Positions 40,511 through 53,332 of a stretch of DNA of 64,000 nucleotides are shown piece by piece. Under the pieces are notes generated by a model. It ran no database searches. It was given only the letters and a program-made list of their open reading frames with translations, and had not been told where the DNA came from. Positions within the stretch are counted from its first letter, which is position 1. Each line of letters starts with the position of its first letter. This DNA comes from Dichetophora obliterata (Eukaryota; Arthropoda; Insecta; Diptera; Sciomyzidae). Position numbers and translations under genes: made by a program. The DNA lies in assembly GCA_963920525.1 (NCBI GenBank), contig OY986440.1:12734680-12798679 (forward strand). The letters are read 5' to 3'.

Positions 40511-40890
40511 TGAATAAAGAAACAGTATTGGAAAAGAAAGAAAATTTTGTTTTTATTAAAACCAGAAACATATTAATGAAACATAGAAAATGAAAGGGAA
40601 CACACCACACCGAAAAGAAGCAAGCAAAAGTAAATGACGCCACAAATTATTTTGGCAATAATTTCTACAATTAAATGAACGAATTTATTACCTTTTATAG
40701 ATCATTTTAGAAATAATGTTAAATAACACTTAGTTATTTTATACATACAATTTTTTCTTTCTGGCTTAAACATAAAGAATACCCATTTTCACAAACACAC
40801 TTCACTAAAAAATTTACAGTTAGAAAACTCTATGTTGCTGCACAGACGAATAAAGTCAAACTGTTTTTTGAACAACGAAAAGAAAATAAT

Positions 40891-41165
40891 AGGGGTATTC
40901 ACGATTCAGTGCTCTTACCAGCGCAGTTGATGACTTGAGGACTTAAGCACTATACAAAAACAAAATACACGTGCGCCAAAAATCTGCACAAGTGCTTTTC
41001 TACTGTAGCCTAAAACTTTAGCACTTGAGCATTTGTGTACTTGTGCGCATCGAAAATTTCGACAGCTTTGGAAAAAGTTATAGTGGTGTATTCACGAAAA
41101 CTTAACTGCACAACTGTACAAGTCCTCAATTGCACAAGCAAGTGCACTGAATCGTGAATACCACT
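40891..41165. repeat. MITE family 2, copy C
   Basis: AGGGGTATTCACGATTCAGT at the left and ACTGAATCGTGAATACC at the right; the inside is diverged from copies A and B but in the same order. Confidence 0.88.
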
Positions 41166-41699
41166 AATGTGAGCACAAAATAGATATAGAATAACAGATT
41201 CTGCCATGCGCCTGTCCGTTATCTTTGTAAGAACGTGGGTGACGTCAGAAGTTAGAAAGAAGAAAGTGTCAAACTGACTTTAAAAAGACGTAGTTAAAAT
41301 TTTGTTTTTTGGAGGCTTAGATTTAAAAATGTTCTCATTTTCTTATGCAATCAACCTTTTTAAAATGAAATAAACATAAATCTGAAAACAACGCTTGTCC
41401 AGAAAAAATAGAAATATTTTTCATAACTATCTTTGATAAAAAGTTCATATATCAAAGGGGTCTTAACTTCCGTATTTACCCCTTCACACAAAAAAAGCAG
41501 CTATGTTTCTCGATTGGTTTTGAGAGCAGTTTGACGGCTGTTTCTTTGTTCATTCGATTAGTCCAATTGTAGATATAGCGATATGGAACAGATTTTTTTC
41601 ACTGATTTTCTCATTTTCGATGTTCTTGGAAGCTCGCTCGCGTGGAAACTGAGGAGAAAGGGTAAATAAAATCGGCCGTACCAGCGATTTTGTTCCGAT

Positions 41700-42215
41700 T
41701 AGGGGGTTTCAGACGAACGTACTTGTACGCTGACATGTACGACGACAAACTAACGGGACTATTTTGTTGAGCTTTCAAACAATCGTACATGTGCGACGAC
41801 TTCATTTCATTGCTGGCTCTCAAATAGAGCACATCGGCGTAATGGCAGAACAATTTTTTTATGACCTTATGATTTAGCAGTCATTTTTCATATTTAGAGA
41901 ATTGTTTATCAATTATAATTAATTATAAACAATTATAAAATGTTTCAAACGTTTTTCATATTAATTTTCTCTAATATTTTATCCGCTTCGTTGCTCTTCA
42001 CCCGCTGACGCTTTTAATGAAATGAAAAAATGCAGCGAGTCGAACCGACTTGCGTTCATAACATCGTACATGTCGGTCCGACCGGCAGAAAAATCAAAAA
42101 TTTTTGATTTTCGTCCGACATGTCGGTCCGACGGTCTCATTTGCTTTCGAATGATCGTACATGTCGTCGAGCATGCCCAAGTCATCGCACATGTACGATG
42201 GTCTGAAAGCCCCTA
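41700..42215. repeat. MITE with TAGGGG...TTTCAGAC ends, 516 bp
   Basis: TAGGGGGTTTCAGACGAACGT and its counterpart ACGATGGTCTGAAAGCCCCTA at the right. The inside is rich in CGTACATGTCG palindromes. It is inserted in copy 2 of the dispersed repeat, which continues on both sides. Confidence 0.8.
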
Positions 42216-42395
42216 TTATCACATCAACAAAGCGTGAAACATCAATTAAAAATGGCTTCATCAAATTTCATGTTTGCTTTGAATAGTATTCGTAGCAAAA
42301 GAAAAGATAAAAAAAATCAGTGAGCGACATCAGGGGCATATCGTCAAATTTAAAATGAGACTTAGTTTCGTTTGTTGCGTATGTGTGTTTTTGTG

Positions 42396-43218
42396 CAAGA
42401 ATGATAGAATACAAAGATTGCGCCGAAGACAAGAAAATGAGTACAACAAAATTGTCGTTCTGCGCACGTACGTCATAATATCAATGCTGTTTTGAAGAGC
42501 GTTCACTTTGCATACGATTTCTACACAGAAATGAAAATTGCATACATTTAAGTTTGTATAATTAAAATTAAAGAAGTAAGAAACAATAAATTAGAACGAG
42601 AAGAAGGTACATTTATTAAGTACTCCTTTGCAAACATTATTTTTCCTATTATTTTACTACAGCCAGTAAGCAGCTTTGTCAAAAAAAAAAAATTTGTCTG
42701 AGAAACCAACTTTAGTGAGCATTATTTTTCGACTTGGATTTTATAAAAATGTTTATTAAGAGTTTAATTGATGTAGTTTAAACATTCCCAGATATTTTAT
42801 TTCCATTAATTTACCTGTGAATTGAAAGGACAAATAAATGATAGTTCCAAGTTTTTAAATAATGAAACAAATTTTGTTAAGTTAATATATTTTTGTATTT
42901 TGGTTTTCGTTTGTGTGCGTTTTCTACAATTTCTTGGTTTAATTTTTGTATTTATTGCAAACATCAGGTTTCTGAAAAATATTTGTTTGCTACTGTTACC
43001 ACAATTAGCAGCTGCACACTTAATTTTTTAAATTTTAAGATAAAAACTCACAAATATACTTCGATATATACACAATTAAATAAAACACAACCGATCGCAG
43101 CACGTTTCTCAAAGAAATAAAATATTGTGACGTAGTCAACTGAACAGCTGGTTGTCAAACTCGATTAGCAGAAATAACGGACCTGCGCAAAGTGTAATCT
43201 CTTATTCTATCATTCTTG
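42396..43218. mobile_element. TIR element with 9-bp duplication, copy 2, 823 bp
   Basis: Same ends as the copy near 34.1 kb (CAAGAATGATAGAATA) and flanked by the perfect 9-bp repeat GTTTTTGTG. The inside matches copy 1 along its length, without the SINE. Confidence 0.88.
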
Positions 43219-44265
43219 GTTTTTGTGTATATGTGCTTTCACATGTGACGTAGGCTGCGCTGTAGATTTCTATTATGCGCACTTATGGCGGAATCTATTA
43301 TATCTTGAAAAAAAAAACGATTAAGCGATGCATGAAATTTAGGATGATTTCTTAACAAACGTAACATTTAAATTATATATACTTAATATTTAATTTCGAA
43401 AGCAAAATATCCCTAAATAAAGCTGTGGCACAAATATCTAAAACTTGTTTCATAAAAATCGTCTCAGTACTTTTGGAGTAAAGTAGTAACATTAAATTTG
43501 CACTTCAATTTTATATAAAAGCATAGACATAAAATACAATTTCTGTGTGCCAATCTTTGACATGTGGATGGATTTTGACATGGACCTTGCCGTTGCAAGT
43601 TATATTTTTGGGAGAGTTCAATTTTTTCTAAAGCAATCGAAGTATATTTATGAGCAGTGGAGTCCTTAATTAACTATTCCTAAGGAAGAGAGTAGGTGGT
43701 TTTGCGACTACAATTCATAATCATTTGTATGATTTGAATTTTTTATTAAGAGACTGGATATTTGGATGGGGTTTTTGTTGATGCGTGGCCAGCTACAATT
43801 GCCGACTTCAGGCTAACCATCGGGATATTATTACCGAAATAAGGCCGGCATGCTGGAAGTAGTTGCGCAAAATTAAACCCCTACTTCATAAGACGCAGTC
43901 GTGAACGCCAGATGTTCAAAATATTTTTAAAGCACTTAATGCCATATTCAATCGCATTATTTATTTTGAAAAAAGTAATGCACCTCTAAAGTCAACCACA
44001 ATGACTCAATAAATTTTTTGAGAGGTGTTTAATTCAGTGAACGAAAAGAAAAGGTATGAGTAATTTTAGAGTTATGACATGCCACATCTCTTCTGTAGCG
44101 TATAAGTTTGTTTTAGGGAATGGAAAAAAACCATACTTTATGCGTAGCGCTACGTATCTCCTTCTTTTCCGTGTGTGTGGCTCTTCAATTCAAACACAAG
44201 CACTACCTCTAGCAGTCCGAAGAGAGAGACCAACACTGAATGGTAGCATTGTGTTAAACGTTAAA
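43219..44265. other. Non-coding spacer
   Basis: Nothing recognised. Confidence 0.4.
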
Positions 44266-44430
44266 CGTTTTGGTGTCAAAGAAATCGATTATCGATTTAG
44301 AAACTGGTTTCATTTTCGAAATTGATATTGTGTTTCTTAACCGATAATCGGTTTCTATGACACCAAAATTAAAATCTGTCAATTTCAAAACCGATTCTGA
44401 CAGTTATCGGTTTTCATAACACCCCTATTT
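44266..44430. repeat. Hairpin sequence with GATAATCGGTTTC
   Basis: TTTTGGTGTCAAAGAAATCGA and, about 80 bases on, CGGTTTCTATGACACCAAAA are imperfect mirrors; a third ACCGAT/ATCGGT pair follows. Confidence 0.6.
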
Positions 44431-45299
44431 ATTTGGTTTGTTGTGGATTTTGCTTGCGTTCGTAAACAAAACCAAAAACAGTAACAAATATACTCCGATT
44501 GTTATAGCTGTCGCCTCGACTTCAAAGTTAAAATTCTGCAGTACAGCAGCGAAAGAATTTGTTGACGCATGCCATAATTTTTGTTTTTTAAGCAGCATTA
44601 ACAATCGGTATTACATTTGTTGCTGTTTGTGTTTACGACCGCAACAAAGCAAATAAAGTTCTGTGCTCGTTTAACACAACGCTATCATTCCGTTGAATTC
44701 TTTTAAAAAACAGAACAGATAAAAAATTAACCGTTCTTTCAGGTTTATTTGGTTATTATACACAAACGCTAGCACATACACTACTACTAACGCATAAAAA
44801 TGTTATACAAATATTATTATTCTTAACCGTTAAACGGAAAAACATACGGAACATGATCATAAATAATGTTTACCACTCTAATCATAAATTCTGTGAAGAT
44901 ATGAAAAATTTTGAGATTTTTATTTATTGTTTCAGTTTTTTATGGGGATGCCCAGAAGGATCGTAAATAGATTGCGGGTATGTTTGATGGAAATGTAGTG
45001 GGTCAAAGAAAAGGACATTTGACTCTCCACTAGGAATCAATTCGAGGGAGACATGAACTATTTTCAGCATTTCTTTTCGTGAGAACCCCAGAAGAGGAAA
45101 CAGATAGAGGAAGAGTAGGTTTAGTGGAAATATTGGAAGTCGAGAAGAAATAGTAGTAGCTCATACAGTCGACCCCTATAGGGTCATATATGAACTCTTA
45201 TCGACATTTTTGTTTTATTTTTTGTTGGAGACAGCAGGTAGAAGGCAGCAGATAGAGGTTGGTATGTTTGGAAGAAACGTTGGGGATCAAAACAATAAT
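44431..45299. other. Non-coding spacer
   Basis: Nothing recognised. Confidence 0.4.
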
Positions 45300-46965
45300 C
45301 AGCCGTATTACAGAATCCGTCGTAGCGTTAACTTTCTCTATCGGTTTCGTAATGTCGTTTTCTACAATCGGAATCATTACATCGTATTCGGTAATTCGTA
45401 GCATTGCAATTCCACAATACGAACGCATTATTTTTTGACATCTGTTTTTTGGATTTTTTCACGAAAAGAAAATAACTGAATTTTATTATATCTCGCAAAA
45501 ATAAAAATGTGTAAGTATTTTACAGTTACTAGAGTTCGCCAGTGGTAAAAATTCGACCATTTTCCTTTTACCTTCCGACCTACATTGTGATATGAGTTCG
45601 CTTACGTTTTCAGATAAGCGTAGAAAGAGGGAAAACGATTTTATTTCTATTTTTAGTTTGCCGCTATATTCGTCAACGACTTTTCATATAAAAATACGTT
45701 GTACTGAGAAAAGCTACAGTTTTCGAGATATCGTCATAAGTTTGATGTTAAGGTAACGGTAGTTTTTTAAAATTTACTATTTGTAAGAAATTTGGCCATC
45801 AAAATATATACTAACACATGTTACTTACAAAAAATGCTTATTGTAGGGTATCCATATGAGATAGCGAAAAATGTTTGTTGTACATTTTAGCCATGTCTTA
45901 ATCCATTTTTATATATACAGTGTTGTGTAAATAAGTAGGGACACCTATATTTTAAGCTGCATGAATTATATCCAAGGGGTTTTTTCAGTATCACAAAAAA
46001 ACAACAAGCTTAATGTTCTTTTTAAATCAATTATATGTGGGTCTCCAGTACAAAAGTTGCTTAAAAATGCACAAATATCCAATTTGGGGGACGACAAAAT
46101 TGGTTCAGACCAAAAAAAAGTATACCAATCGAAAGGATTTTTTATATTACATTTAATTTTGGTCAGATTTTCGAAACACTCTGTTTCGTTTGGAATTTGT
46201 ATTAAGCTGCTTCCAGACGACGCTACAGGGTCTTAATACAAATTTTCATATGACTGTCAAATTTTGTCCGATGTGAAAAGTATTTTTCAATTTGCTTCCA
46301 CACGAACGTATTTTCTGTGTGAAAAAAATATAAACAACAGCTGTTTATGAAAAATAAAAATTTTAAAAATGGATTTAGAGACAACCGTCTTAGCAATTTA
46401 TAGCGTAGTTATATTAATTAATGCTATTAAAAAGAAGAAACTAACGGAAAAAGAATAGATACAGATCACTGTGGAGCCGTACATGTCTTTTGCCAAGAAA
46501 AAGCTCTATGAGCTTAAGAACTCCTGCCTTATGCCATTCAAACTGAAATAAAACAAAGTATGTTTTTACATTTATGTATATTATATAAGCATTTTATTAT
46601 AAAACTTACTTTTATGCAGTTTTTCGCAATATTTAAAGCCAATATTTTATGCAATGAAACTTTTAATTCGTATGAAAACAAACTGCACATGTTGCTTCTC
46701 TTTGAAATCAACCCTGTGTCGCATAGAAAGTCATAAGAAAAAAGAAACAATTCTAAAAATTAATGTGTCTCTGAAAGTCGCAAGCCATTGTCACAAGACT
46801 CTGTTTTTGAGCTTCCACACGATGTGACATTAAATTTGAGACGACTTTTCTAGCATGCCTTAAGACAATGTCATATCGTCTAGAAGCAGCTTTAGCAGAT
46901 TGTAGTATTCGTAGCATAGCTTTACATTCGGAAATTCATTACGACGGATTCTGGAATAGGGCTAA
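45300..46965. repeat. Outer inverted-repeat element with nested insertions
   Basis: AGCCGTATTACAGAATCCGTCG on the left and GACGGATTCTGGAATAGGGCT on the right are imperfect inverted repeats about 1.6 kb apart; both are followed inward by CGTAGCAT/GTAGCATAGC pieces. The span holds at least one further element. Confidence 0.5.
46205..46891 (+). mobile_element. TIR element with AGCTGCTTC ends and a transposase scrap
   Basis: AGCTGCTTCCAGACGAC and CGTCTAGAAGCAGCT bound about 690 bp. Inside, from about 46,371, an ATG-led 29-codon frame (MDLETTVLAIYSVVILINAI) and, one frame over, VEPYMSFAKKKLYELKNSC recall the start of PIF/Harbinger-type transposases. The scrap is too short to be sure. Confidence 0.45.
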
Positions 46966-49567
46966 TTCAACAAGGTCATAAAGTAGCCCCTTTAGTGATC
47001 AATTCGGGGGAGATATGAGCAATAGATATCAAATTTTGCCAAACGGTTTTTGTGTACAGAATGATAATGTTTGTGTTCGTTTTTATGCAATCATAGTGTA
47101 ATGTTTGTGCTGTCTTGAAGCACACACTAAGTTAATGTTCTCTTCAGTTTTGTTCTTTCAAAATTATGCTTCAGTACCTTAGCATACTTTAAGTGTAGTG
47201 ATTTTCGTTCACTAGTTTTGAACTGACGAATAATTTAAGAATGATACATTTATAAATATATGCGCAAATTAACTTAAAAAGTTTATTTTTCTTCACTGGA
47301 ATCCCATTGTCTTTGTATTGATTTATAAAGCATACATTTCTATATTGTATTTTACAATATCCACACACAAATTGATTGCACCCCATTGTTTTTGAACAAA
47401 GGAATTATTTTATGTATTAATTTTGTTTTTTTTTTATATTTTATACACTGACATATAACATATATTTATGCATGTATATGAGAACATTAAAAATTCTGAC
47501 AAGTTTAAATGGCAAAAATACACCAAATATAATGGTAATAAAAACTGTTATTAAAATTCGTTGAGTTCTAAACATAATGACTATTTTGTAGTTGTTTTTT
47601 TTATTTTTTTTTCAATTATTACATATGTTGACAACCTTAGGTTTTTATTGCATATCGTTAGAGTGTTGTTGTTAGTGTTGCATATTATTTCTTTTTTGCA
47701 CCCTACCGGGACGTTTAGCACCCACTTGTGTTGTGTGTGTGTGTTTGTTTTATGCATAACAATCTTTCATTAACTGCAAATTTTTTTTTTGTAACATTTA
47801 ATCTCTATTTCTAGCTAACTAACGTATGATCCTTAGTAATTAGATCTACAATAGAATAACGCCATAATTTTTGCCAATCACTGTGGCAACGTTCAAACGC
47901 GTTATATACATATGTAAAGGAGTTTTTAATGTTATGTACATATACTGCTTATTAACCAAGTCTTTATTACCCACATTGGTATATGTTGAACCCCCTAATA
48001 CAAGTATGTATAATATTTGGTTAAATTAACTAGGTAAACTTAATTAGTAAGGTAAACTTAAGTTATTGTTGTTTTTTAATTCTTGTTTTTGTGTTTTTTT
48101 ATGTTAAAAACTATTTTGTTCTACTCATTCAAGAAGAAGGGTAAGCGATATAACTATTTTATATAAATGGGGCATTCCGTACAAAATTTCCCACCAACAT
48201 TTTTTTTATATACGAATTTTTATTTCAGTGTTCACTAAAACTTAATCATATTAATTTTTTATTGTGAAAAATAGAGATTTCCTGGAGAAAACTGGTTATT
48301 AATTCTAGTAGAATTTGAGAGTGGAGAGTTGTTGCAAACAACATTCCGTACAAGGGTTTGGGGTCGTTTCGTAAAATTTCAAAATCTTAAAAACAAAATC
48401 TTGAAACCCAAAATATTAAAAACCTACACATAGAATTATTCTTTTATTAGTGCGCGCGGGTTTTCAGAAATCTTTATTGAAAATTTTACACTATTTTGAA
48501 GTGTCAAATATCGAAAAAGTTAAAAATTTTAAATAAGTGTGAAATTTCGGAAATTTCTTCAATTTTAAAGCAAATATATTATTTTTATACAAGTGTCAAA
48601 CTTCAAAAAATGTCAAATATCGGAAAAAGTAAAAAAATTTTTAAAAGTGTCAAATTTCGAAGAGTACAAATTTTTGCAAACAACTCCTATTATAAAAAAT
48701 AGGTGGAATTTGAAGTGCCAAATTTCTAAATATGTGTCAAATACCGAAGAAGTGCAAGATTTAAAAAAATAAACATATTTTTATTAGTAAAAAAAAAAAA
48801 TTAGGTTCAAATTAAAAATAAATCCAAATTTTTGGAATTCTCCGTTTTTTCTATAAAATTGTAGTATAAGCGATGTAAAATAGGATCCTTTTTTAGAAAA
48901 AAAAAAAAAAAATTTTTTTTTTACATTTTTTGTTTTATATTGACTAAAGATCTATAAAAAAACTTTTGATCTGGAAAAATTTTGATGACAAATTTTGTAT
49001 GGAATGCCCCATGTAGATTTTTAACATAGGTTTTGGCCCCCTCAGTACACAAACTTACAAAAAAAAAAAAAACTTCACTTGAGTAACTTGTATGCAAAAT
49101 ACAATAATTTTGTTCTGGCTTGTTGACCTTTTTTCCGCGCCATCTCAAAAAATGCTCCTTTTCTTGATTTGTTTAAGAATTTCATGAGTTATAATCGCAA
49201 GCTCTAGTTAATAAAAATATTTGTCATAAAACTGTGTTTTATATAAGCTCAAGTATTTATACGACGCATTGGTAAAAATTTCACTTGTTTCAAAAACGCT
49301 TAAAAATGTGTGGTTAGTAAATGTCTTCAATGAACGAGACAACGATTGGTACTGTACTTAGGCTAGTTCAATAATTGTTTACATAACAATAACTGTATTA
49401 ACCAGCTTATAGTTGTACATATATATGGCATGCCGATTGTATCAAGAGTATTATTGTAATGTCTCAAACGGCCAATAGTTCTATATTTTGCGTATGAAAA
49501 TAGTTGTATCAGAGGGCCAGAATATTTTAGAAGTGACAAAAATTGTACCTACAGCACCAATTCCTAT
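46966..49567. other. Non-coding, AT-rich region
   Basis: Contains a degenerate array of GTGTCAAAT(A/T)TCGAA words at 48,490-48,740 and long poly-A/poly-T tracts at 48,790-49,070. No gene seen. Confidence 0.4.
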
Positions 49568-50350
49568 GGGGGTATTCACGATGTAGTGTATTTGTGATAA
49601 AATTTTACAAAATTTATAATCAGGCATATTCTGCATTCCTCTTCCGAGTGGAAGTGCAAATAAATCATAATTAATTCGGTATTCGGTGTTCTATACATAA
49701 CTTTTTTCGTTAATACAATTATATTAATAAATTATATAAAATACAAAACGAAAAAAGTGATGTGTAGAGCAAAAAATATCGAATTCAATTATGATTCAAT
49801 TTCACTTCCACTCGGAAGTGGAATGCAGAACATGCCAGAATATTTACAACTTATTGTGACCTAACAATAAACACTTCAATAAAAAAGTGTATTTTTTAAA
49901 TAATCTGTTTTTTGCATATACTTTCGTTTCAAAATATAAATTGAAATCATCATTTAACTTTAGGAACTCAAAAAAAATTATATAAATTTCATCATTGTTT
50001 GAAGATACAATAAATTTTCGGTTACTACATAACGCCTTAAAAAATCAAAACATAAATTTTTATTAAATAAATTCGCAGCCGCAAGCATCCTCTATGTTGA
50101 GTAGAAATGCTATTGCCATCAGCTGATCAAATACACAAAGAAATTGACAAAGAATACAAAAGGGTTTCGTCGTTGTATTTGTTTTTTTTTTTGCTACGGG
50201 GTTTTGTTTTGAACACTGTTCATTTTGTTTATGTAGTTTTATAAAATTTATTACAAATATCAAAAATTTTAAGTATTTAAATCATATAAAATCAACATAA
50301 TATCAAAAATATACAATACAAGGCCAAATACACCACGTCGAGAATACCCC
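49568..50350. repeat. Longer relative of MITE family 2, 783 bp
   Basis: Starts GGGGGTATTCACGATGTAGTG and ends CACCACGTCGAGAATACCCC, close to the family 2 ends, but the inside differs and holds another hairpin element. Confidence 0.75.
49623..49836. repeat. Hairpin element nested in the family 2 relative, 214 bp
   Basis: GGCATATTCTGCATTCCTCTTC and its mirror GAATGCAGAACATGCC, with inner CCGAGTGGAAGTG/CACTTCCACTCGG and ATCATAATTAATTCG/CGAATTCAATTATGAT pairs: nearly a full palindrome. Confidence 0.85.
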
Positions 50351-51829
50351 TTTTATTTATTTTATATTACAGTTTAAATATAATTTGTTTTCGATTGAAA
50401 AACAGCATTATTTTTTATTCAATAAATTTTTCATTTAAACATAAAACGTACTTATACATTTTATCAGAAGAGAGTTCCTCATACCTCAAAAAATTGCTTA
50501 CGAGGGGGCCAATAACTATATCGCTTTCCCTAAATAATTAAATTTGCCCAGTTAAGAGACAAGTATAGTTTATATGTTAGTATAGTGTATTTTTTATTCA
50601 TTTGCTCATAAATTAGCTTAAATTCAATTAAGTTAAGCTTAAGCCATTATAATTTTATTGCACTTAAATCTTTTTTAGGAAAAAATACATTTATTTTTTA
50701 CTTGATAATGAGTTTCTTTTACGTCTTCGTTTTCTTCTCTATTTAATATAAGTTTTCTTCGTTTCTTTTAGATAAAAAGGAAGCACATTTTACTACTATA
50801 AAAGTTGTTCATTATTTTTTTTTTTTACTTTTTTACTTTGAGTTTTTGACTTTAAAACATATTTTTTAAATGGACAAGCATATGGGGGGAAATACTTTCC
50901 AGTACTTAGAACAATTAGCATTTTCTTAAATTCTTTTAGTTTACTTTATTCTTAAGCTCAATTTCGACTCGGCTCGATTTGAAATTGGTTTTGAAGTTTA
51001 GTTTTGCTACTATTTATAATTAAAAAATGTATACGAACTTTCATCAGCGCAACATTTTAAGTAATTGGTCGAAAGTATTTGTTTTAATTTTAAGAATATT
51101 TTTTATTTTATAGTTTTTTAATTTTTGCAATGACTGATAGTGAATTGATTGTTATCCATCCCAACTACGCATTTAGTTTTGAGTCTTTATAGGACTATGC
51201 ATATATATTTTTAATTCTAACTATACATTTTTTTTTGGTACTAATTTCAAGGACTGCAGAACAGGAGAAACTTTGTTCCAAAAGCATCTGTTTGAACACT
51301 GAAAGTATCAGGACCTATTTCATATTTATAACATTGCCACAGGATCTTATAAAAAGGTATGACTTTATAATAGTTTCTATTTAAACATGAGCATTGATAT
51401 AGCAAAAGAAAAAAATTATTTTAAAACGATGAAGCATAATCCGTCGATTTTTATCTTGACCTTCAAAGCGTTCTAGGAATAAGATCTAGAAATCTGATAA
51501 GCCTCATCGAGTGGTTAGTTTCTGCACTCTATTGTTAAATTCACTCAGGACTTATGGCACTCATTCAAGCCAGCCAGTTCATGCTTCATCAATCTTTTCA
51601 CAACCTTTGCATTCATCCCCAATCCATTGTATGTATGAGCGCCTACCACATTAAAAATAAAATTTTTGTGAGTTTAATTAATATATATATCAAAATAACA
51701 AAGAGTGTCGCAAACATAGCAAGAGGCTGGAAATTGCAAGCGGAGTTCTGGAGTTGTGGTCCTGCATCTATGTCAAATGTGCGTTCTCACATAGCTTGGT
51801 TGTGCCTCCTAAAAGCGTGAGGGCACTCA
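50351..51829. other. Downstream of Thd1, probably including its 3' UTR
   Basis: AT-rich DNA following the stop codon of the minus-strand gene. Several AATAAA words occur on the minus strand, so the end of the transcript cannot be fixed. Confidence 0.4.
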
Positions 51830-53285
51830 TCAGAAGCCGCCGTAACCACCGATATCGGAAGGTTTGAGTCGCTCGAACATAGATAAATGATGCGTTGTAT
51901 GATGACCGTGATGATGCGGATGATGATGCGTATGGTGGTAACCAGCTACTGCAGCGGCGGCGGCGGCAGCTGCTGCGGCTGCTGCTGATACAGCGCCTGG
52001 AGGAGGTGGCGTTGACTGTGCATGAATAGCATTTGTATAGCCGGATTGAGTCGGTGGCGTCGCATAGCCATAGGGATAGTTTGGACTAGGCATGTGCAAC
52101 GTGTGCGCAGGCGAACTCTGGCTACTAGATTGTATGGCTGCAGCGGCGGCGTTGGGACTACCGTAAGGCGTAGCATCGAAATCAGAGACTGGGCTATGCT
52201 GCGTTGGCGGTGGTGGGCCGTAAGCATGTGCAAGATGGTGTGGATGTGCATGTGGGTGCGCATGCGGATGCGGATACATCGTATTAACAGGTACTGGCAA
52301 GTGTGCATGCGGGTCCATATACATCTGTGTGTGTGGCGATACATGATTAGAATGCGTTGAAGCCACGACCGGACTGCCCCCACCACCAACCGATGGGGAG
52401 TTCGCAGCGGCAGCAGCAAGAGCAGCGGCCGCCATCAAATTCGTGTGATGATAGGCAGCATGGTTTGCAGGTGGCGGCGGATAGTTTACATTGACGTTGG
52501 CAGCAGACGAGAGTGGTGTAGCTGATGATGCAGCCAGGTGACTAACCGAAAAGTTGTTAGTATGTATGTTTGATGGTGTGTTTCTGGAACTGTCGTATTC
52601 AGCAGATCCTGAAAGACTACTGCTAAGAGGTGGAGTACTTGTGTTGACTGCTGTTGGCGGACTGCCATTCATCGCTCCTGTTGGTGTGGACGGTGGCAGA
52701 AGATCCATGAGACGATCAGAAGCTGATGGTACATAGTTTTGGTGGCGATTGTGTTGGCCGATCAGCTGTTGTGTTGCTTGTTGTTGATAGTGCGGTGATC
52801 GCAGTGTGACGTGAGAGACGGGTGAGGACGCTGCCGATGAGGAATTAAGACGCTGCATGCTGTAGTTTCCAGGTGAACCACCTCCGTACATGCTGTTAGT
52901 AGTGTGCGGCGTATTACTGCCGCTGTTTCCACCAGCCAGCACTTCATTATTGTCGTTGCTGCTGCCATTTGGAGTATGGCTTGGTGCAAGTTCTGTATAC
53001 ATTTCCACCTGTCCCTCTGATGCAGCCGAATTGCTGTTGCGTTGGTTACTTCCACTGTTTGCCTGCATACTCTGTAGACGGTTTTCTACAGCGGCTGCAG
53101 CCGTAGCGGACAATGAGTTGCAGACGGAAGTTTCGCTCTCGGATATTGTGGGTATTTGGTCGACTAGTGATTCAAGACCGGACAAACTCTTGCTAGCAAC
53201 GTCGGTGGATAGTTGTTGCGTTTGTTGTTGCTGCTGGGGAAGCTGTTCTATGTGCTGAGTAAGATGTTCAATGTGCTGCTGCTGC

Positions 53286-53332
<47 letters not shown>

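Noticed and set aside
45961..46236. A 91-codon open frame within the nested elements
   Set aside because: No recognisable domain, and its end overlaps the terminal repeat of another element.
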